Assembly (NCBI GenBank): GCA_040384585.1
Contig: JAZKJD010000002.1
Location: forward strand, 62,001-126,000
Reading direction: 5' to 3'
DNA: 64,000 nt
Source: JAZKJD01 sp040384585
GTDB lineage: Bacteria; Pseudomonadota; Gammaproteobacteria; Diplorickettsiales; Diplorickettsiaceae
A model generated the notes under the pieces. It ran no database searches and was not told the origin of the DNA. It saw only the letters and a program-made list of their open reading frames with translations. Shown one piece after another: positions 42,555-52,151 of this stretch (position 1 is its first letter; each line of letters begins with the position of its first letter). The translations under genes and the position numbers were made by a program.

Positions 42555-44282
42555 ATGCGCTGTAGCCAACTTTATCTTCCTACACTCAAAGAAGCTCCGG
42601 CTGATGCAGAAGTTATGAGTCATCAGCTCATGTTGCGGGCCGGGATGATTCGCAAACTTGCATCGGGTATTTATACGTGGCTTCCTTTAGGCTTACGCGT
42701 ATTGCGTAAAGTAGAGGCTATCGTTAGAGAAGAAATGAACCGCATTGGGGCACAAGAAATTCTGATGCCAAACCTTCAGCCGGCCGAGTTATGGGAAGAA
42801 TCACAACGTTGGGAGTCTTATGGGCCTGAATTGCTACGCATTACCGATCGCCATCAACGTCTTTTTTGCTTTGGGCCAACGCACGAGGAAGTGATTACGC
42901 ACTTGTTACGTAATGAAGTACGTAGTTATAAACAACTCCCTCTTATTTTTTATCAGATACAAACTAAATTTCGCGATGAAATACGGCCACGATTTGGAAT
43001 CATGAGAGCCAGAGAATTTTTAATGAAAGATGCCTATTCCTTTCATTCTGACAAAAAATCCTTAGCGGAAACCTATAAAGCCATGTACAGAGCTTATGAT
43101 AAAATCTTCACGCGCTTAGGATTAAAATTTCGTGCGGTACTAGCGGATACTGGAAATATTGGCGGTAGCCAATCACAGGAATTTCAAGTTTTGGCGCAGA
43201 CAGGGGAAGATAAAATCTTTTATAGTGACAGCAGCCACTATGCCGCTAATGCAGAATTGGCAGAAAGCTTTGTTTCTACCGATAATCGACCTGCCCCTTC
43301 TGCCGCTTTAGAAAAAATAGCCACCCCCGGCCAGAAAACAATCAAAGCTGTCAGTGATTATCTAAAGATTGACCCCGCACGTTGTGTGAAATTACTGATT
43401 GTTAAAGGTAAAAAACAAGCATTGCTTGGTCTAGTGTTAGGTGGCGATCACGAATTAAATCCTATCAAAATCGCCAAGCTGCCAGAAATTTTACAGCCTC
43501 TGCAATTTGCTGAAGAATCGGAAGTCACTTCACTCATTGGTTCCGCGATGGGTTATATCGGCCCTGTTGGCTTACCTATCCCCTTAATTGTTGATAAAGC
43601 AGCAAGTCTATTAGCAGATTTTGTTTGTGGCGCGAATGAAAAAGATTTCCATTTTAAGAATGTGAATTGGCAACGCGATTGTCCGATTCCTAAAATAGCG
43701 GATTTGCGCCAAGTCGTAGTCGGTGATCGTAGTCCTGATGGGCAAGGACACTTGAAAATGGATAGAGGAATTGAGGTAGGGCATATCTTCCAGCTAGGAA
43801 ATAAATATAGCCTTGCCATGAAAGCCTGTGTCACCTTAGAAGATGGCAACTTATCACCTTTAGAAATGGGCTGCTATGGGATTGGCGTATCGCGTATCGT
43901 CGGTGCCGCGATAGAGCAAAACCATGATGATCATGGCATCATTTGGCCAGTGACAATGTCGCCTTTCCAAATTTCACTGATTCCACTTGCCTATCATCGT
44001 TCAGAAAAAATCAAACAATTTACGGATTTACTTTATCAACAACTGAATGATAAAGGCTTTGAAATCTTGCTGGACGATAGGGATGAAAGGCCAGGGTTAT
44101 TATTTGCCGATAGTGATTTGATAGGGATTCCTCACCGCTTGCTTATCAAAGAAACAGATTTAGAAAAGGGTGTCATTAAATATAAAAATAGAAAAGAAGA
44201 AACAGAAGCCTCTATTCCCATCGATAAAGTTTCTGACTTTTTACAGAAAATAATAAACATCGGGTTTGTTGAAAATAGATGA
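42555..44282 (+). CDS. proS: Prolyl-tRNA synthetase
   Basis: 575 residues, the long bacterial form with an editing (INS) domain at about 220-400 (KLLIVKGKKQALLGLVLGGD). Class II motifs are seen: TWLPLGLRVLRKVE, YQIQTKFRDEIRPRFGIMRA, GCYGIGVSRIVGAA. The anticodon-binding domain (LLDDRDERPGLLFADSDL) ends the protein. It overlaps the next gene by four bases (ATGA). Confidence 0.97.
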   Translation: MRCSQLYLPTLKEAPADAEVMSHQLMLRAGMIRKLASGIYTWLPLGLRVLRKVEAIVREEMNRIGAQEILMPNLQPAELWEESQRWESYGPELLRITDRHQRLFCFGPTHEEVITHLLRNEVRSYKQLPLIFYQIQTKFRDEIRPRFGIMRAREFLMKDAYSFHSDKKSLAETYKAMYRAYDKIFTRLGLKFRAVLADTGNIGGSQSQEFQVLAQTGEDKIFYSDSSHYAANAELAESFVSTDNRPAPSAALEKIATPGQKTIKAVSDYLKIDPARCVKLLIVKGKKQALLGLVLGGDHELNPIKIAKLPEILQPLQFAEESEVTSLIGSAMGYIGPVGLPIPLIVDKAASLLADFVCGANEKDFHFKNVNWQRDCPIPKIADLRQVVVGDRSPDGQGHLKMDRGIEVGHIFQLGNKYSLAMKACVTLEDGNLSPLEMGCYGIGVSRIVGAAIEQNHDDHGIIWPVTMSPFQISLIPLAYHRSEKIKQFTDLLYQQLNDKGFEILLDDRDERPGLLFADSDLIGIPHRLLIKETDLEKGVIKYKNRKEETEASIPIDKVSDFLQKIINIGFVENR

Positions 44283-44749
44283 CGCATTATTGGTTAATGA
44301 AATCAGAACCGACAAGTTTTAGTATTGATGATCTTTCAAAAAGACCTCAGCAAAAAGAACCGTGGGATGGCGTGCGTAATTACCAAGCACGGAATTTTTT
44401 AAAGGCCATGGAAGTAGGCGATCTTGCTTTTTTTTATCATTCTAGCTGCCCCAGCCCTGGAATTGTAGGGTTCATGAAAATAGTCAAAAGTGCTTATCCC
44501 GATAAAAGCGCATTCGATCTTTCGGATCCTCATTATGATCCGAAAAGTAAAAAGGATAACCCGCGATGGTTTTGTGTGGATGTACAACTTGTAAAAAAAT
44601 TTAAACACATCATCACCTTAAAAGACTTAAAAAATCAATCTAAGCTGTCTTCCATGCGTTTACTGCAACGAGGCAACCGGCTATCCGTCATGCCGATTGC
44701 CTCAGCAGAATGGGAAGTGGTAATGTTGGAATATACCGCTTGTACTTGA
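44279..44749 (+). CDS. EVE-domain protein
   Basis: 156 residues covering one EVE domain: HYWLMKSEPTSFSIDDL, PWDGVRNYQARNFL, VGDLAFFYHSSCPSPGIVGF and DVQLVKKF. EVE domains are PUA-like and bind modified bases in DNA or RNA, so a role in sensing modified nucleotides or RNA processing is likely. The start overlaps the proS stop, so it is translated with proS. Confidence 0.9.
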   Translation: MTHYWLMKSEPTSFSIDDLSKRPQQKEPWDGVRNYQARNFLKAMEVGDLAFFYHSSCPSPGIVGFMKIVKSAYPDKSAFDLSDPHYDPKSKKDNPRWFCVDVQLVKKFKHIITLKDLKNQSKLSSMRLLQRGNRLSVMPIASAEWEVVMLEYTACT

Positions 44750-44896
44750 AGATGCGAGTCTTTATCAGGTATTATCTGAATAAGAATTTATTTGAGAGAA
44801 AATGAGTTTTTCGCTTGGTGATATTGCTGATAGAGGAATTTTTTTGCAGTTTCATTTCTAAGCGCGGAACTCCTACTAACATAGGAAATAATAATT

Positions 44897-46135
44897 ATGA
44901 ATAATCCTACTAAAAACTCTTACACCACTCCAACAGGGAATACGGGTTACATAGCAACCACGACTAATTTGACTATTTTGAATTTACATGGAAGCTATGA
45001 CGAAATGGGACAGCAGTATGGAGCGCTGGCTGCCGATCAATTAAAAAAAATTTATAATGATATTGCCAAGATTTATTTTGATGGACTGAATATAAAAACC
45101 GCTATCGCTTATGTCTTGAGAACCTATTACGAATGTAAAATTGATAACAGGGAACGTGAAATCCTTAGTGGTATGGCCAAAACATCTGGCTTAACCTACG
45201 ACCAATTACTTGATTTAGACCTGTTACCGCTATTAATAACTTTATTTGGTGGTAATAGCAAATCTACGGAGAATTCAGACCTTGCTACACTATTGACTGA
45301 GTTTGCTAATCATCCTGTGGAGAACTGCTCATTTGCTTCAGTTTGGGGTAATAAATCTCAAGATCATTCAATGTTGGTTGCTAGAAATTTGGACTTACCC
45401 AGCAATATTATTAGTTTAGCTGGCTATACCAGTCTAGTGGTTTATCAACCTAATAATGGCGATAATAAAGTGGCTGTGTTTGGATTTATGGGTTCGATCC
45501 CTGGATTTAGCTGGGTTAGTAATAAGGGATTATTTGCCGAATATAACGATGGTAGTAAGTCAGTGCCAGGGTACAATGTGCTTCGAGGGTTCATGGGACT
45601 TAACATTAATTTCTATGCACTGCTAGGCGCGGAAAATACAACTGAGTTTATTGATTATATCAAATCCCATCCGACATTAATTTCTAATCTTACGGCAATA
45701 GTCAGTGGCAGCCAGTCATTCAGTATCGAAAATCCGGCTGAGGGTACACCCACAGTGCTGAGTGGGCAGATGGAAAATGCTAACTTTTTCACTAATCTTT
45801 ACCGTACCCAGTTCAAAAACGCTAAATTGACTATAGGAAATTGTATAGATAAGGTGAAGGATACACCGTCTTATGCGTGTAGACGTTATCATGTCATTAA
45901 GAATTATTTGACTAATAACCAAGTCATCAGTATAGAAGATCTAAAAGTTTTCTTTACTACAGCAATGGACGACAATGGAATCTATCAAACAGGGAAATCC
46001 GTTAATTACCCCGTCAATGAAATAACCGTATATAGTCTGCTAGGCAATATAGCAACGGGTAAATACTATTATAGTAATTTTAGTGATAAAACTTCTTGGA
46101 CAGAAATAGATATTCAACAATTATTTACTAGTTGA
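44897..46135 (+). CDS. C45-type peptidase/acyltransferase-like protein
   Basis: 412 residues. HGSYDEMGQQYGAL (31-44) and VENCSFASVWG with Cys144 as likely N-terminal nucleophile after self-cleavage point to the C45/NTN-hydrolase group (isopenicillin N acyltransferase-like, carcinine-hydrolase-like). ARNLDLPSN and VFGFMGSIPGFSWVSNKGL follow, as in these enzymes. No signal peptide is seen. The substrate is unknown. It has a usable ribosome-binding site (ATAGGAAATAATA) and stands alone. Confidence 0.75.
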   Translation: MNNPTKNSYTTPTGNTGYIATTTNLTILNLHGSYDEMGQQYGALAADQLKKIYNDIAKIYFDGLNIKTAIAYVLRTYYECKIDNREREILSGMAKTSGLTYDQLLDLDLLPLLITLFGGNSKSTENSDLATLLTEFANHPVENCSFASVWGNKSQDHSMLVARNLDLPSNIISLAGYTSLVVYQPNNGDNKVAVFGFMGSIPGFSWVSNKGLFAEYNDGSKSVPGYNVLRGFMGLNINFYALLGAENTTEFIDYIKSHPTLISNLTAIVSGSQSFSIENPAEGTPTVLSGQMENANFFTNLYRTQFKNAKLTIGNCIDKVKDTPSYACRRYHVIKNYLTNNQVISIEDLKVFFTTAMDDNGIYQTGKSVNYPVNEITVYSLLGNIATGKYYYSNFSDKTSWTEIDIQQLFTS

Positions 46136-46209
46136 CCAGGGCCTGTTATCAATTAGCTTGTGTCGCAAAGTCACTCAGTTTATTCACTGGGCATGGGCTT
46201 GAAAAACAC

Positions 46210-46290
46210 ATGGAAATTAAACATAATGGCAATTATCTTTTAGAAAATAAGCGTCTTAAAGATCCTCCTCCAAAAAATCTAATAACTTAA
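46210..46290 (+). CDS. Possible 26-residue peptide
   Basis: An ATG-started frame of 26 codons (MEIKHNGNYLLENKRLKDPP) lies in the 167-bp gap before radC, and the frame stays open a little upstream without an ATG. It could be the tail of a lost gene. No ribosome-binding site is clear. I do not recognise it. Confidence 0.2.
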   Translation: MEIKHNGNYLLENKRLKDPPPKNLIT

Positions 46291-46302
46291 GGAAAAGAAT
46301 GT

Positions 46303-46980
46303 ATGTCTATTATGAATTGGCCAGAAACGGAGCGCCCACGTGAAAAACTATTAGCTCAAGGTGCCGCCGCCTTATCAGATGCTGAATTACTCGCTATATT
46401 ACTTCGTACCGGCGTAAAAGGAAAAACAGCCTTAGATCTCAGCCGCGAATTAATCCTCAAGTTTGGTAGTTTTCGAAAAACTATTGAAGCTAGTCTAGAA
46501 CAATTCTCAAAAACCCTTGGATTGGGTATTACTAAATATGTTCAGATACAAGCGGCAAAAGAGCTTTCCGTACGTTGTTTAAGGGAAAATATTGAACGGT
46601 CTAGCAACGCCATGGAAAATCCTAGGGATGTACAACATTATTTACGCTCAAAACTTCGCTCCTACCCTTATGAAGTCTTTAGTTGCTTATTTCTAGATAA
46701 CCGGCATCGTTTTATTTCTTTTAAAGAACTATTCCATGGCAGTATCAATGAAGCGAGAATATACCCTAGAGAACTGGTCAGGCAGGTTTATCAAACCAAT
46801 GCCGCTGCTGTAATTTTAGCCCATAATCATCCCTCGGGTGTAGCAGAACCTAGTGAGGCGGATAAGCGTATTACACAAGAAATAAAATCAATTTTATCGA
46901 CCATTGATGTACGTTTATTGGATCATATTATCATTGGCGAGGGACAAATGACTTCATTTGCAAGCCAAGGGCTGCTGTAG
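46303..46980 (+). CDS. radC: RadC family JAB/MPN-domain protein
   Basis: 225 residues. An N-terminal helix-hairpin-helix region (DAELLAILLRTG) is followed by the MPN+ metal motif: His174, His176, Ser178 and Asp187 in LAHNHPSG ... SEADKRI. Historically linked to DNA repair, its real role is uncertain. The order radC-rpmB-rpmG is conserved in gammaproteobacteria. The start could also be the Met four codons on. Confidence 0.94.
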   Translation: MSIMNWPETERPREKLLAQGAAALSDAELLAILLRTGVKGKTALDLSRELILKFGSFRKTIEASLEQFSKTLGLGITKYVQIQAAKELSVRCLRENIERSSNAMENPRDVQHYLRSKLRSYPYEVFSCLFLDNRHRFISFKELFHGSINEARIYPRELVRQVYQTNAAAVILAHNHPSGVAEPSEADKRITQEIKSILSTIDVRLLDHIIIGEGQMTSFASQGLL

Positions 46981-47005
46981 GAATAGGAAGAGAAGAGTAA
47001 ATCTT

Positions 47006-47034
47006 TTGACAGTTCACTACATTTTTGGTATAAA
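47006..47034 (+). promoter_or_regulatory. Strong sigma-70 promoter for rpmB-rpmG
   Basis: TTGACA at 47006-47011 and TATAAA at 47029-47034 are separated by 17 bases, 39 bases before the rpmB ATG. This is a near-consensus promoter, fitting high expression of two ribosomal proteins. Confidence 0.8.
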
Positions 47035-47073
47035 AGCTGCCTTATTGATAAGTTTGAATTTTGGAGGCTTTTT

Positions 47074-47310
47074 ATGGCCAAGGTCTGTCAAATAACGGGT
47101 AAAAAACCCATGGTGGGCAATAATGTATCCCACTCTAACCGAAAAACTAAACGTCGTTTTCTGCCTAATCTGCAGGTTCATCGCCTCTGGGTAGCCACTG
47201 AAAAGCGTTTTTTAAAATTAAGGATCAGCGCGCATGGCTTGCGTATTATTGAGAAAAAAGGTATTGATAACGTCATCTCTAACTTGCGCAATCGTGGCAA
47301 AAAAGTGTAA
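47074..47310 (+). CDS. rpmB: 50S ribosomal protein L28
   Basis: 78 residues, highly basic. MAKVCQITGKKPMVGNNVSH, SNRKTKRRFLPNLQ and RLWVATEKRFLKLR are diagnostic. Good ribosome-binding site (TTGGAGG). rpmG follows after 16 bases. Confidence 0.97.
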   Translation: MAKVCQITGKKPMVGNNVSHSNRKTKRRFLPNLQVHRLWVATEKRFLKLRISAHGLRIIEKKGIDNVISNLRNRGKKV

Positions 47311-47326
47311 ATAATAAGGAGAACAT

Positions 47327-47479
47327 ATGCGTGATAAAATTAAATTAAAGTCAACAGCCAGTGCTTACTATTACACAAGCACTAAAAATAAAAAGTCAAA
47401 ACCTGAAAAGCTGAAGTTTAAGAAGTATGATCCTATCACACGTAAGCATGAACTTTTCCAAGAAGATAAAATTAAGTAA
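47327..47479 (+). CDS. rpmG: 50S ribosomal protein L33
   Basis: 50 residues, below common length cut-offs: MRDKIKLKSTASAYYYTSTK then NKKSKPEKLKFKKYDPITRK. It is the zinc-free form (no CxxC pairs). Ribosome-binding site AAGGAG. It is the last gene of the rpmB-rpmG pair. Confidence 0.96.
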   Translation: MRDKIKLKSTASAYYYTSTKNKKSKPEKLKFKKYDPITRKHELFQEDKIK

Positions 47480-47531
47480 GCCATTTAATTATAAAAACAA
47501 TTTTCGAGCTCGTTCAATTTTCCCTGATTTC

Positions 47532-47665
47532 CTCTGCAGTACAAAAAATAAAAATAGCTCGTCATGGCAAGGCCGAAACGTCAGTGAGGCCGTGGCAATC
47601 CAGAAAAAATGAAGCATTTCACTAGATTGCCGCGAGCTTCGCGCTCGCAATGACGAAAAATGCCT
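47532..47665. repeat. Family B repeat between rpmG and lysS
   Basis: It begins with the shared terminus CTCTGCAGTACAAAAAATAA, then has the CATGGCAAGGCC / GTGGCAATCCAG arms and the TTGCCGCGAGCTTCGCGCTC hairpin. The right terminus is lost at the lysS end. Placed between two convergent genes it could also serve as a terminator. Confidence 0.82.
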
Positions 47666-47671
47666 TTTAAC

Positions 47672-49186
47672 TCAAGAAGAAGATCCTGTTAAAGGACGCA
47701 TCAACGGAAATAAAATGACATCACGGATTGACAGCGAATCTGTAAACAACATTGCTAAACGATCAATACCAATACCCTCTCCTGCGGTAGGCGGTAAACC
47801 ATATTCTAAAGCCGTTATATAATCTTCGTCATAGGGCATTGCCTCATGATCACCTTGTACTTTTGCTAAACCTTGTTCTTTAAAACGACTCGCTTGATCT
47901 TCAGGATCATTTAATTCAGAAAATCCGTTCGCTAATTCACGTCCTGCAATATACAGCTCAAATCGATCGGCAATTTTTGGATTTTTATCATTGCGGCGGG
48001 CCAATGGCGAAACATCGATAGGATATTCTGTAATAAAAGTAGGCTCTTTTAGTTTTTGTTCTACGGTTTCTTCAAAAAGTGCAAATTGTAATTTTCCTAT
48101 TGAACCGCTAACAGGAATCTTTAAATCTTCTACAATTTTTTCTAAAAAATTAAGTGTTGTGAGATCCGTTAACGTCCATTGCGGATTAAATTCAAGGATA
48201 GCATCTAATACACGCAAACGTCTGAAGGGTTTAGATAAATCGTAGCTTTCACCTTGATAGCGTAATGTTGTACTTCCCAAGATATTTTCAGCTAATTCAC
48301 GAATCATTTTTTCTGTTACATTCATGAGATCATGATAATCTGCATAGGCTTGATAAAATTCCAGCATGGTAAATTCTGGATTATGCCGTGTTGAAAGGCC
48401 TTCATTACGAAAATTACGGTTAATTTCATAAACCTTTTCAATCCCACCAACGACTAAACGTTTTAGGTGCAATTCAGGCGCAACCCGTAGAAATAATTCT
48501 AGATCTAAGGCATTGTGATGCGTAGCAAAGGGGCGAGCTAAGGCGCCGCCCGGTAATAAATGCATCATCGGCGTTTCAACTTCGATATAACCTTCTTTAT
48601 TCAAAAACTGCCGAATACCATTGATTAATTGCGAACGAATTTGAAAGATTTTTCTCGCTTTTTCATTGGTAATCAGATCAAGATAACGTTGTCGATAACG
48701 CTGTTCTTTATCTGATTCAGAAAGTCCATGAAATTTATCGGGCAGTGGCCTCAATGATTTACAAAGCAAATAAAGTTTTTCTGCTTTAATCGATAATTGC
48801 CGGGTTTTTGTCCTAAATAATACTCCTTCCACACCAACGATATCGCCTAAATCTAAATTTTTTACCTCATCAAACAAAGCAGCAGCTACATTATCTTTTT
48901 TGATATAGAGCTGTATTTTTCCCGTCATATCCTGGATATCGATAAAAATCGTTTTACCCATATCCCGTTTTAACATAATCCTACCGGCTAGCGTCACGCG
49001 TTTATTTTTTTTGCGCAGTGCCTCCGCATCCTCTTTCTCATAATCCGCAAGCAAATCCCCCGCCAAGCTATCACGAGAAAAATCATTAGGATACGCATTG
49101 CCTTTTTTGCGTAATTCCGCCAGTTTTGCTCTACGTTGTTCCAGTAAGTCATCAGAATGGTTCGGTATTACATTTTCTTTTATCAT
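47672..49186 (-). CDS. lysS: Lysyl-tRNA synthetase (class II)
   Basis: 504 residues. An N-terminal OB fold (VTLAGRIMLKRDMGKTIFID), motif 2 (YEINRNFRNEGLSTRHNPEF) and motif 3 (GEGIGIDRLAMLFTD) are present. It follows prfB by four bases, the conserved prfB-lysS pair. The stop is immediately next to the family B repeat. Confidence 0.97.
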   Translation of the reverse strand: MIKENVIPNHSDDLLEQRRAKLAELRKKGNAYPNDFSRDSLAGDLLADYEKEDAEALRKKNKRVTLAGRIMLKRDMGKTIFIDIQDMTGKIQLYIKKDNVAAALFDEVKNLDLGDIVGVEGVLFRTKTRQLSIKAEKLYLLCKSLRPLPDKFHGLSESDKEQRYRQRYLDLITNEKARKIFQIRSQLINGIRQFLNKEGYIEVETPMMHLLPGGALARPFATHHNALDLELFLRVAPELHLKRLVVGGIEKVYEINRNFRNEGLSTRHNPEFTMLEFYQAYADYHDLMNVTEKMIRELAENILGSTTLRYQGESYDLSKPFRRLRVLDAILEFNPQWTLTDLTTLNFLEKIVEDLKIPVSGSIGKLQFALFEETVEQKLKEPTFITEYPIDVSPLARRNDKNPKIADRFELYIAGRELANGFSELNDPEDQASRFKEQGLAKVQGDHEAMPYDEDYITALEYGLPPTAGEGIGIDRLAMLFTDSLSIRDVILFPLMRPLTGSSS

Positions 49187-49190
49187 TATC

Positions 49191-50289
49191 TTATAATCCT
49201 GCTTTCAAACTTGCTATCAGAAATAAATTGATATTACCATTTAAAACAGACTGCGTATTCGCAGTTTCAACGCCCGTACGCAGATCCTTAATGCGTGCAT
49301 CATCTAACACATAGCTACGTATTTGGCTGCCCCAACCAATATCTTGTTTTAGTAATTCTTGACTTTGCTTTTCCGCTGCTCGTTTTCGCTGTTCTAATTC
49401 ATACAATTTAGCACGTAATTGCTTCATCGCTTGATCACGGTTCTTATGCTGAGAACGATCACTTTGCGATTGTACAACTACCCCGCTGGGGATATGCGTG
49501 ATTCGCACGGCAGAATCCGTACGGTTAACGTGCTGCCCTCCAGCGCCGCTGGCCCGATAGGTATCAATACGTAAATCAGCGGGATTGATTTGGATATCAA
49601 TCGTATCATCCACTTCGGGAGAGACAAAAACCGCGGCAAAGGAAGTATGGCGGCGCTTATTGGCATCAAAGGGCGAAAGACGCACTAAACGGTGCACCCC
49701 TGTCTCGGTACGTAACCAACCGTAGGCATAGTCCCCTTCAAACTTAAGGGTCGCACTTTTTATACCCGCGACTTCTCCTGGTGACACTTCCATGAGATGG
49801 ACTTTAGATTTATTTTGCTCCCCCCAACGTAGATACATTCGCAATAACATTTCAGCCCAATCTTGGGCTTCAGTGCCTCCCGAGCCAGCTTGTATTTCCA
49901 AATAAGCGGAATGGCTATCTAAGATTCGCGGAAACATACGCTTAAATTCTAAGTTTTCAAGTCGTAACTCAATGTCTTTTATGTCTTGAACAACAGCGTC
50001 TAAAAGATCGCCCGCTTCTTCGCTAATCACTAAGCCAAGTAAGTCTGTAGTATCTACTAAGGCTTGTTCTATAGTCTGGAAGCTAACAATAAGTTGGTGG
50101 AGTTGAGCGCGCTCTTTACCTAAGATTTGTGCTTTTTCCTGGGTTTTCCAAACAACAGGATTTTGTAATTCTTGTTCTAGCTCTTGCAGCCGTTCTAGCT
50201 TGCTAGGATAGTCAAAGATACCTCCGCAGCTCGATACGTCGAGTTTCTAATTCTTTGATCTTTTGAAGTAATGGCGCAGTTTCAAACAT
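49191..50289 (-). CDS. prfB: Peptide chain release factor 2 (programmed +1 frameshift)
   Basis: RF2 reads UGA and UAA. Translation starts at the ATG at 50287-50289 (MFETAPLLQKIKELETRRIE) and reaches an in-frame TGA at codon 26 (50212-50214); a +1 shift at CTT-TGA-C joins it to the main frame, giving 365 residues, the usual length. The main frame has the SPF tripeptide (RLVRLSPFDANKRR) and GGQ motif (GAGGQHVNRTDSAV). Without the shift only the internal part would be called. lysS follows by four bases. Confidence 0.97.
50211..50226 (-). promoter_or_regulatory. prfB recoding site
   Basis: On the minus strand the sequence is CGGAGGTATCTTTGAC: an internal Shine-Dalgarno-like GGAGG three bases before the slippery CTT codon and the weak UGA-C stop. 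This is the classic autoregulatory signal: when RF2 is scarce, ribosomes shift and make RF2. Confidence 0.95.
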
Positions 50290-50318
50290 GAATTGACTCT
50301 AATCCAGCAAAATAGAAC

Positions 50319-51503
50319 CTAAATTAATTTTTTCTGTGTGGAAAACCCGGCAATACTCGCTGCAAATTTCCGTAGTACAACAATTCTGGTTGCTTCTGCT
50401 TGCTTACACCATTCCTGCAAAGCCTCTAACAATTCACGCTGAGTTGCTGTGGTACGGCTCCAAATAGCCTGTAGCTTAATCCGATAGTGATACACTAACG
50501 CCAGCAACTCATGTTTGTCGATGACATCGGCAAGGTGCTGCTTACCTTCTTCATTTAATAATGACTCGGTACGGATAAGTGATAGCTTAGCGCGTTTTAA
50601 TAAGGCTTTACTTAGTGTGGTATTCGCCTTTTTTGTTTCTTCTTGTAACACGGGTAATAGCACTTCTTTACTATAACGTGCCATCACATGAAAACGATTC
50701 GTAATCAGCGCTGCTAAGGTATCGAGATCGACATGTAATTTACCCGGTGTTTCTTTAAGTTTAGGAGGAATACGTTTAACCTTAGCTAGTTTTACCAACT
50801 GAAATAAACGGATATATGCCCAACCTAAATCAAACTCCCAGCGCTTAATCGATAGTTTAGCCGAGGTAGGAAAGGTATGGTGATTATTATGTAGCTCTTC
50901 ACCACCAATGAAGGCGCCTAGCGGAAGAATATTCCTTGCGGCATCAGGACATTCAAAATTACGATAACCCCAGTAATGACCAATACCATTGACAACACCT
51001 GCCGCAAACAAAGGTATCCATAACATTTGCAGGGCCCAAATCGTAATACCTGGAATACCAAACAAGATCAGATCAATAACAAACATGATAACGATACCTA
51101 ATACACTATGCTTGGTATACAGGTTACGCTCAATCCAATCATTGGGGGTCCCTTGACCATAGCGTTCCAGGGTATCCGCATTTTTAGCCTCTTCACGATA
51201 AAGCTCAGCACCTTCAAAAAATACTTTTTTAATCCCTTTGACTTGAGGACTATGTGGGTCATCAATGGTTTCACACTTAGCATGATGTTTGCGGTGAATC
51301 GCTACCCACTCTTTGGTTTCCATACCTGTTGTTAACCAAAGCCAAAAACGAAAAAAATGACTGATTGCTGGATGTAAATCTAATGAACGGTGTGCCTGAG
51401 AACGATGTAGGTATACCGTCACGCCAATAATCGTGATATGTGTCAGCACTAATAAGGCAATCACGTCGCCCCAAAATGATAAGTTTAATAACCCGAATAA
51501 CAT
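50319..51503 (-). CDS. Acyl-CoA/acyl-lipid delta-9 fatty acid desaturase
   Basis: 394 residues with four membrane helices and the three histidine boxes HRSQAH (33-38), HRKHH (70-74) and HNNHH (205-209) that bind di-iron. It introduces a cis double bond into fatty-acyl chains, giving membrane fluidity control. The C-terminal ~150 residues form a helical region. Some relatives have a role in anaerobic-independent unsaturation. The exact substrate (acyl-CoA or lipid) cannot be told. Confidence 0.93.
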   Translation of the reverse strand: MLFGLLNLSFWGDVIALLVLTHITIIGVTVYLHRSQAHRSLDLHPAISHFFRFWLWLTTGMETKEWVAIHRKHHAKCETIDDPHSPQVKGIKKVFFEGAELYREEAKNADTLERYGQGTPNDWIERNLYTKHSVLGIVIMFVIDLILFGIPGITIWALQMLWIPLFAAGVVNGIGHYWGYRNFECPDAARNILPLGAFIGGEELHNNHHTFPTSAKLSIKRWEFDLGWAYIRLFQLVKLAKVKRIPPKLKETPGKLHVDLDTLAALITNRFHVMARYSKEVLLPVLQEETKKANTTLSKALLKRAKLSLIRTESLLNEEGKQHLADVIDKHELLALVYHYRIKLQAIWSRTTATQRELLEALQEWCKQAEATRIVVLRKFAASIAGFSTQKKLI

Positions 51504-51560
51504 ACAGTAACCTCATTGTATACGCTGAGTCTATTTATGCATTTAAAAATGCATACCCTT

Positions 51561-52133
51561 TTATTCTTCTCTATACTCTATTAATTTGACAACCTTTTTA
51601 ACACCTGCTGATTTTCTGGCGATAGATGCTGCCAGATCAGCTTGCTTAGCGCTTGCTATCCCTAGAATAAAGACGACCCCATTTTCAGTAACAATCTTAA
51701 AATTATTCGATTTTAGTTCTCTATTCGCAAACATTTTCGTCTTAACCGTAGAGGTAATTCCCACGTCTTTCGCTCGTCTAAAAGCAGTCGTAGGAATACC
51801 TAAGGTAATTTCATTAAATACCCGATTAACCTCTGGCGTTTCTTTGGCATATTGTTCTGCCCTACCACGTAATTCTTCATCATAGGCTTCTCCCGTTAAT
51901 AACACGACCCGGTTATAGCTGACCGCTGAAACATGCGCTTCTGAAGCTAACACTGCGTCATTGGCTAACTTCCTATTGACTTTAAAATTGATTTCTTCAT
52001 CGTTTTTAATCGCACTTAAAGCGCGCGGGTCGGTAACAAAGCCACCGGTGGTCGCCCCTCCCGCTACAAAGGCACCCGCAAGACAGCCTTGTAGTGCGAA
52101 CGATAGGACTAAAATAAGAAAAATTTTCTTCAT
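51561..52133 (-). CDS. BON-domain lipoprotein (DolP/YraP-like)
   Basis: 190 residues. A lipoprotein signal with lipobox FALQGC (Cys about 17) is followed by a short glycine-rich stretch and two BON domains (about 45-105 and 120-188, VVLLTGEAYDEELR and VVFILGIASAKQAD). DolP-type proteins sit at the outer membrane and support envelope integrity. It lies 18 bases after nuoN, possibly in the same transcript. Confidence 0.9.
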   Translation of the reverse strand: MKKIFLILVLSFALQGCLAGAFVAGGATTGGFVTDPRALSAIKNDEEINFKVNRKLANDAVLASEAHVSAVSYNRVVLLTGEAYDEELRGRAEQYAKETPEVNRVFNEITLGIPTTAFRRAKDVGITSTVKTKMFANRELKSNNFKIVTENGVVFILGIASAKQADLAASIARKSAGVKKVVKLIEYREE

Positions 52134-52151
52134 GAACTTATTTAACCTTCC

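Noticed and set aside
47427..47612. 61-codon frame after rpmG
   Set aside because: It overlaps rpmG in another frame and reads into the family B repeat.
49191..50030. prfB as a truncated or broken gene
   Set aside because: The in-frame TGA and the CGGAGGTATCTTTGAC context are the normal programmed frameshift of RF2.
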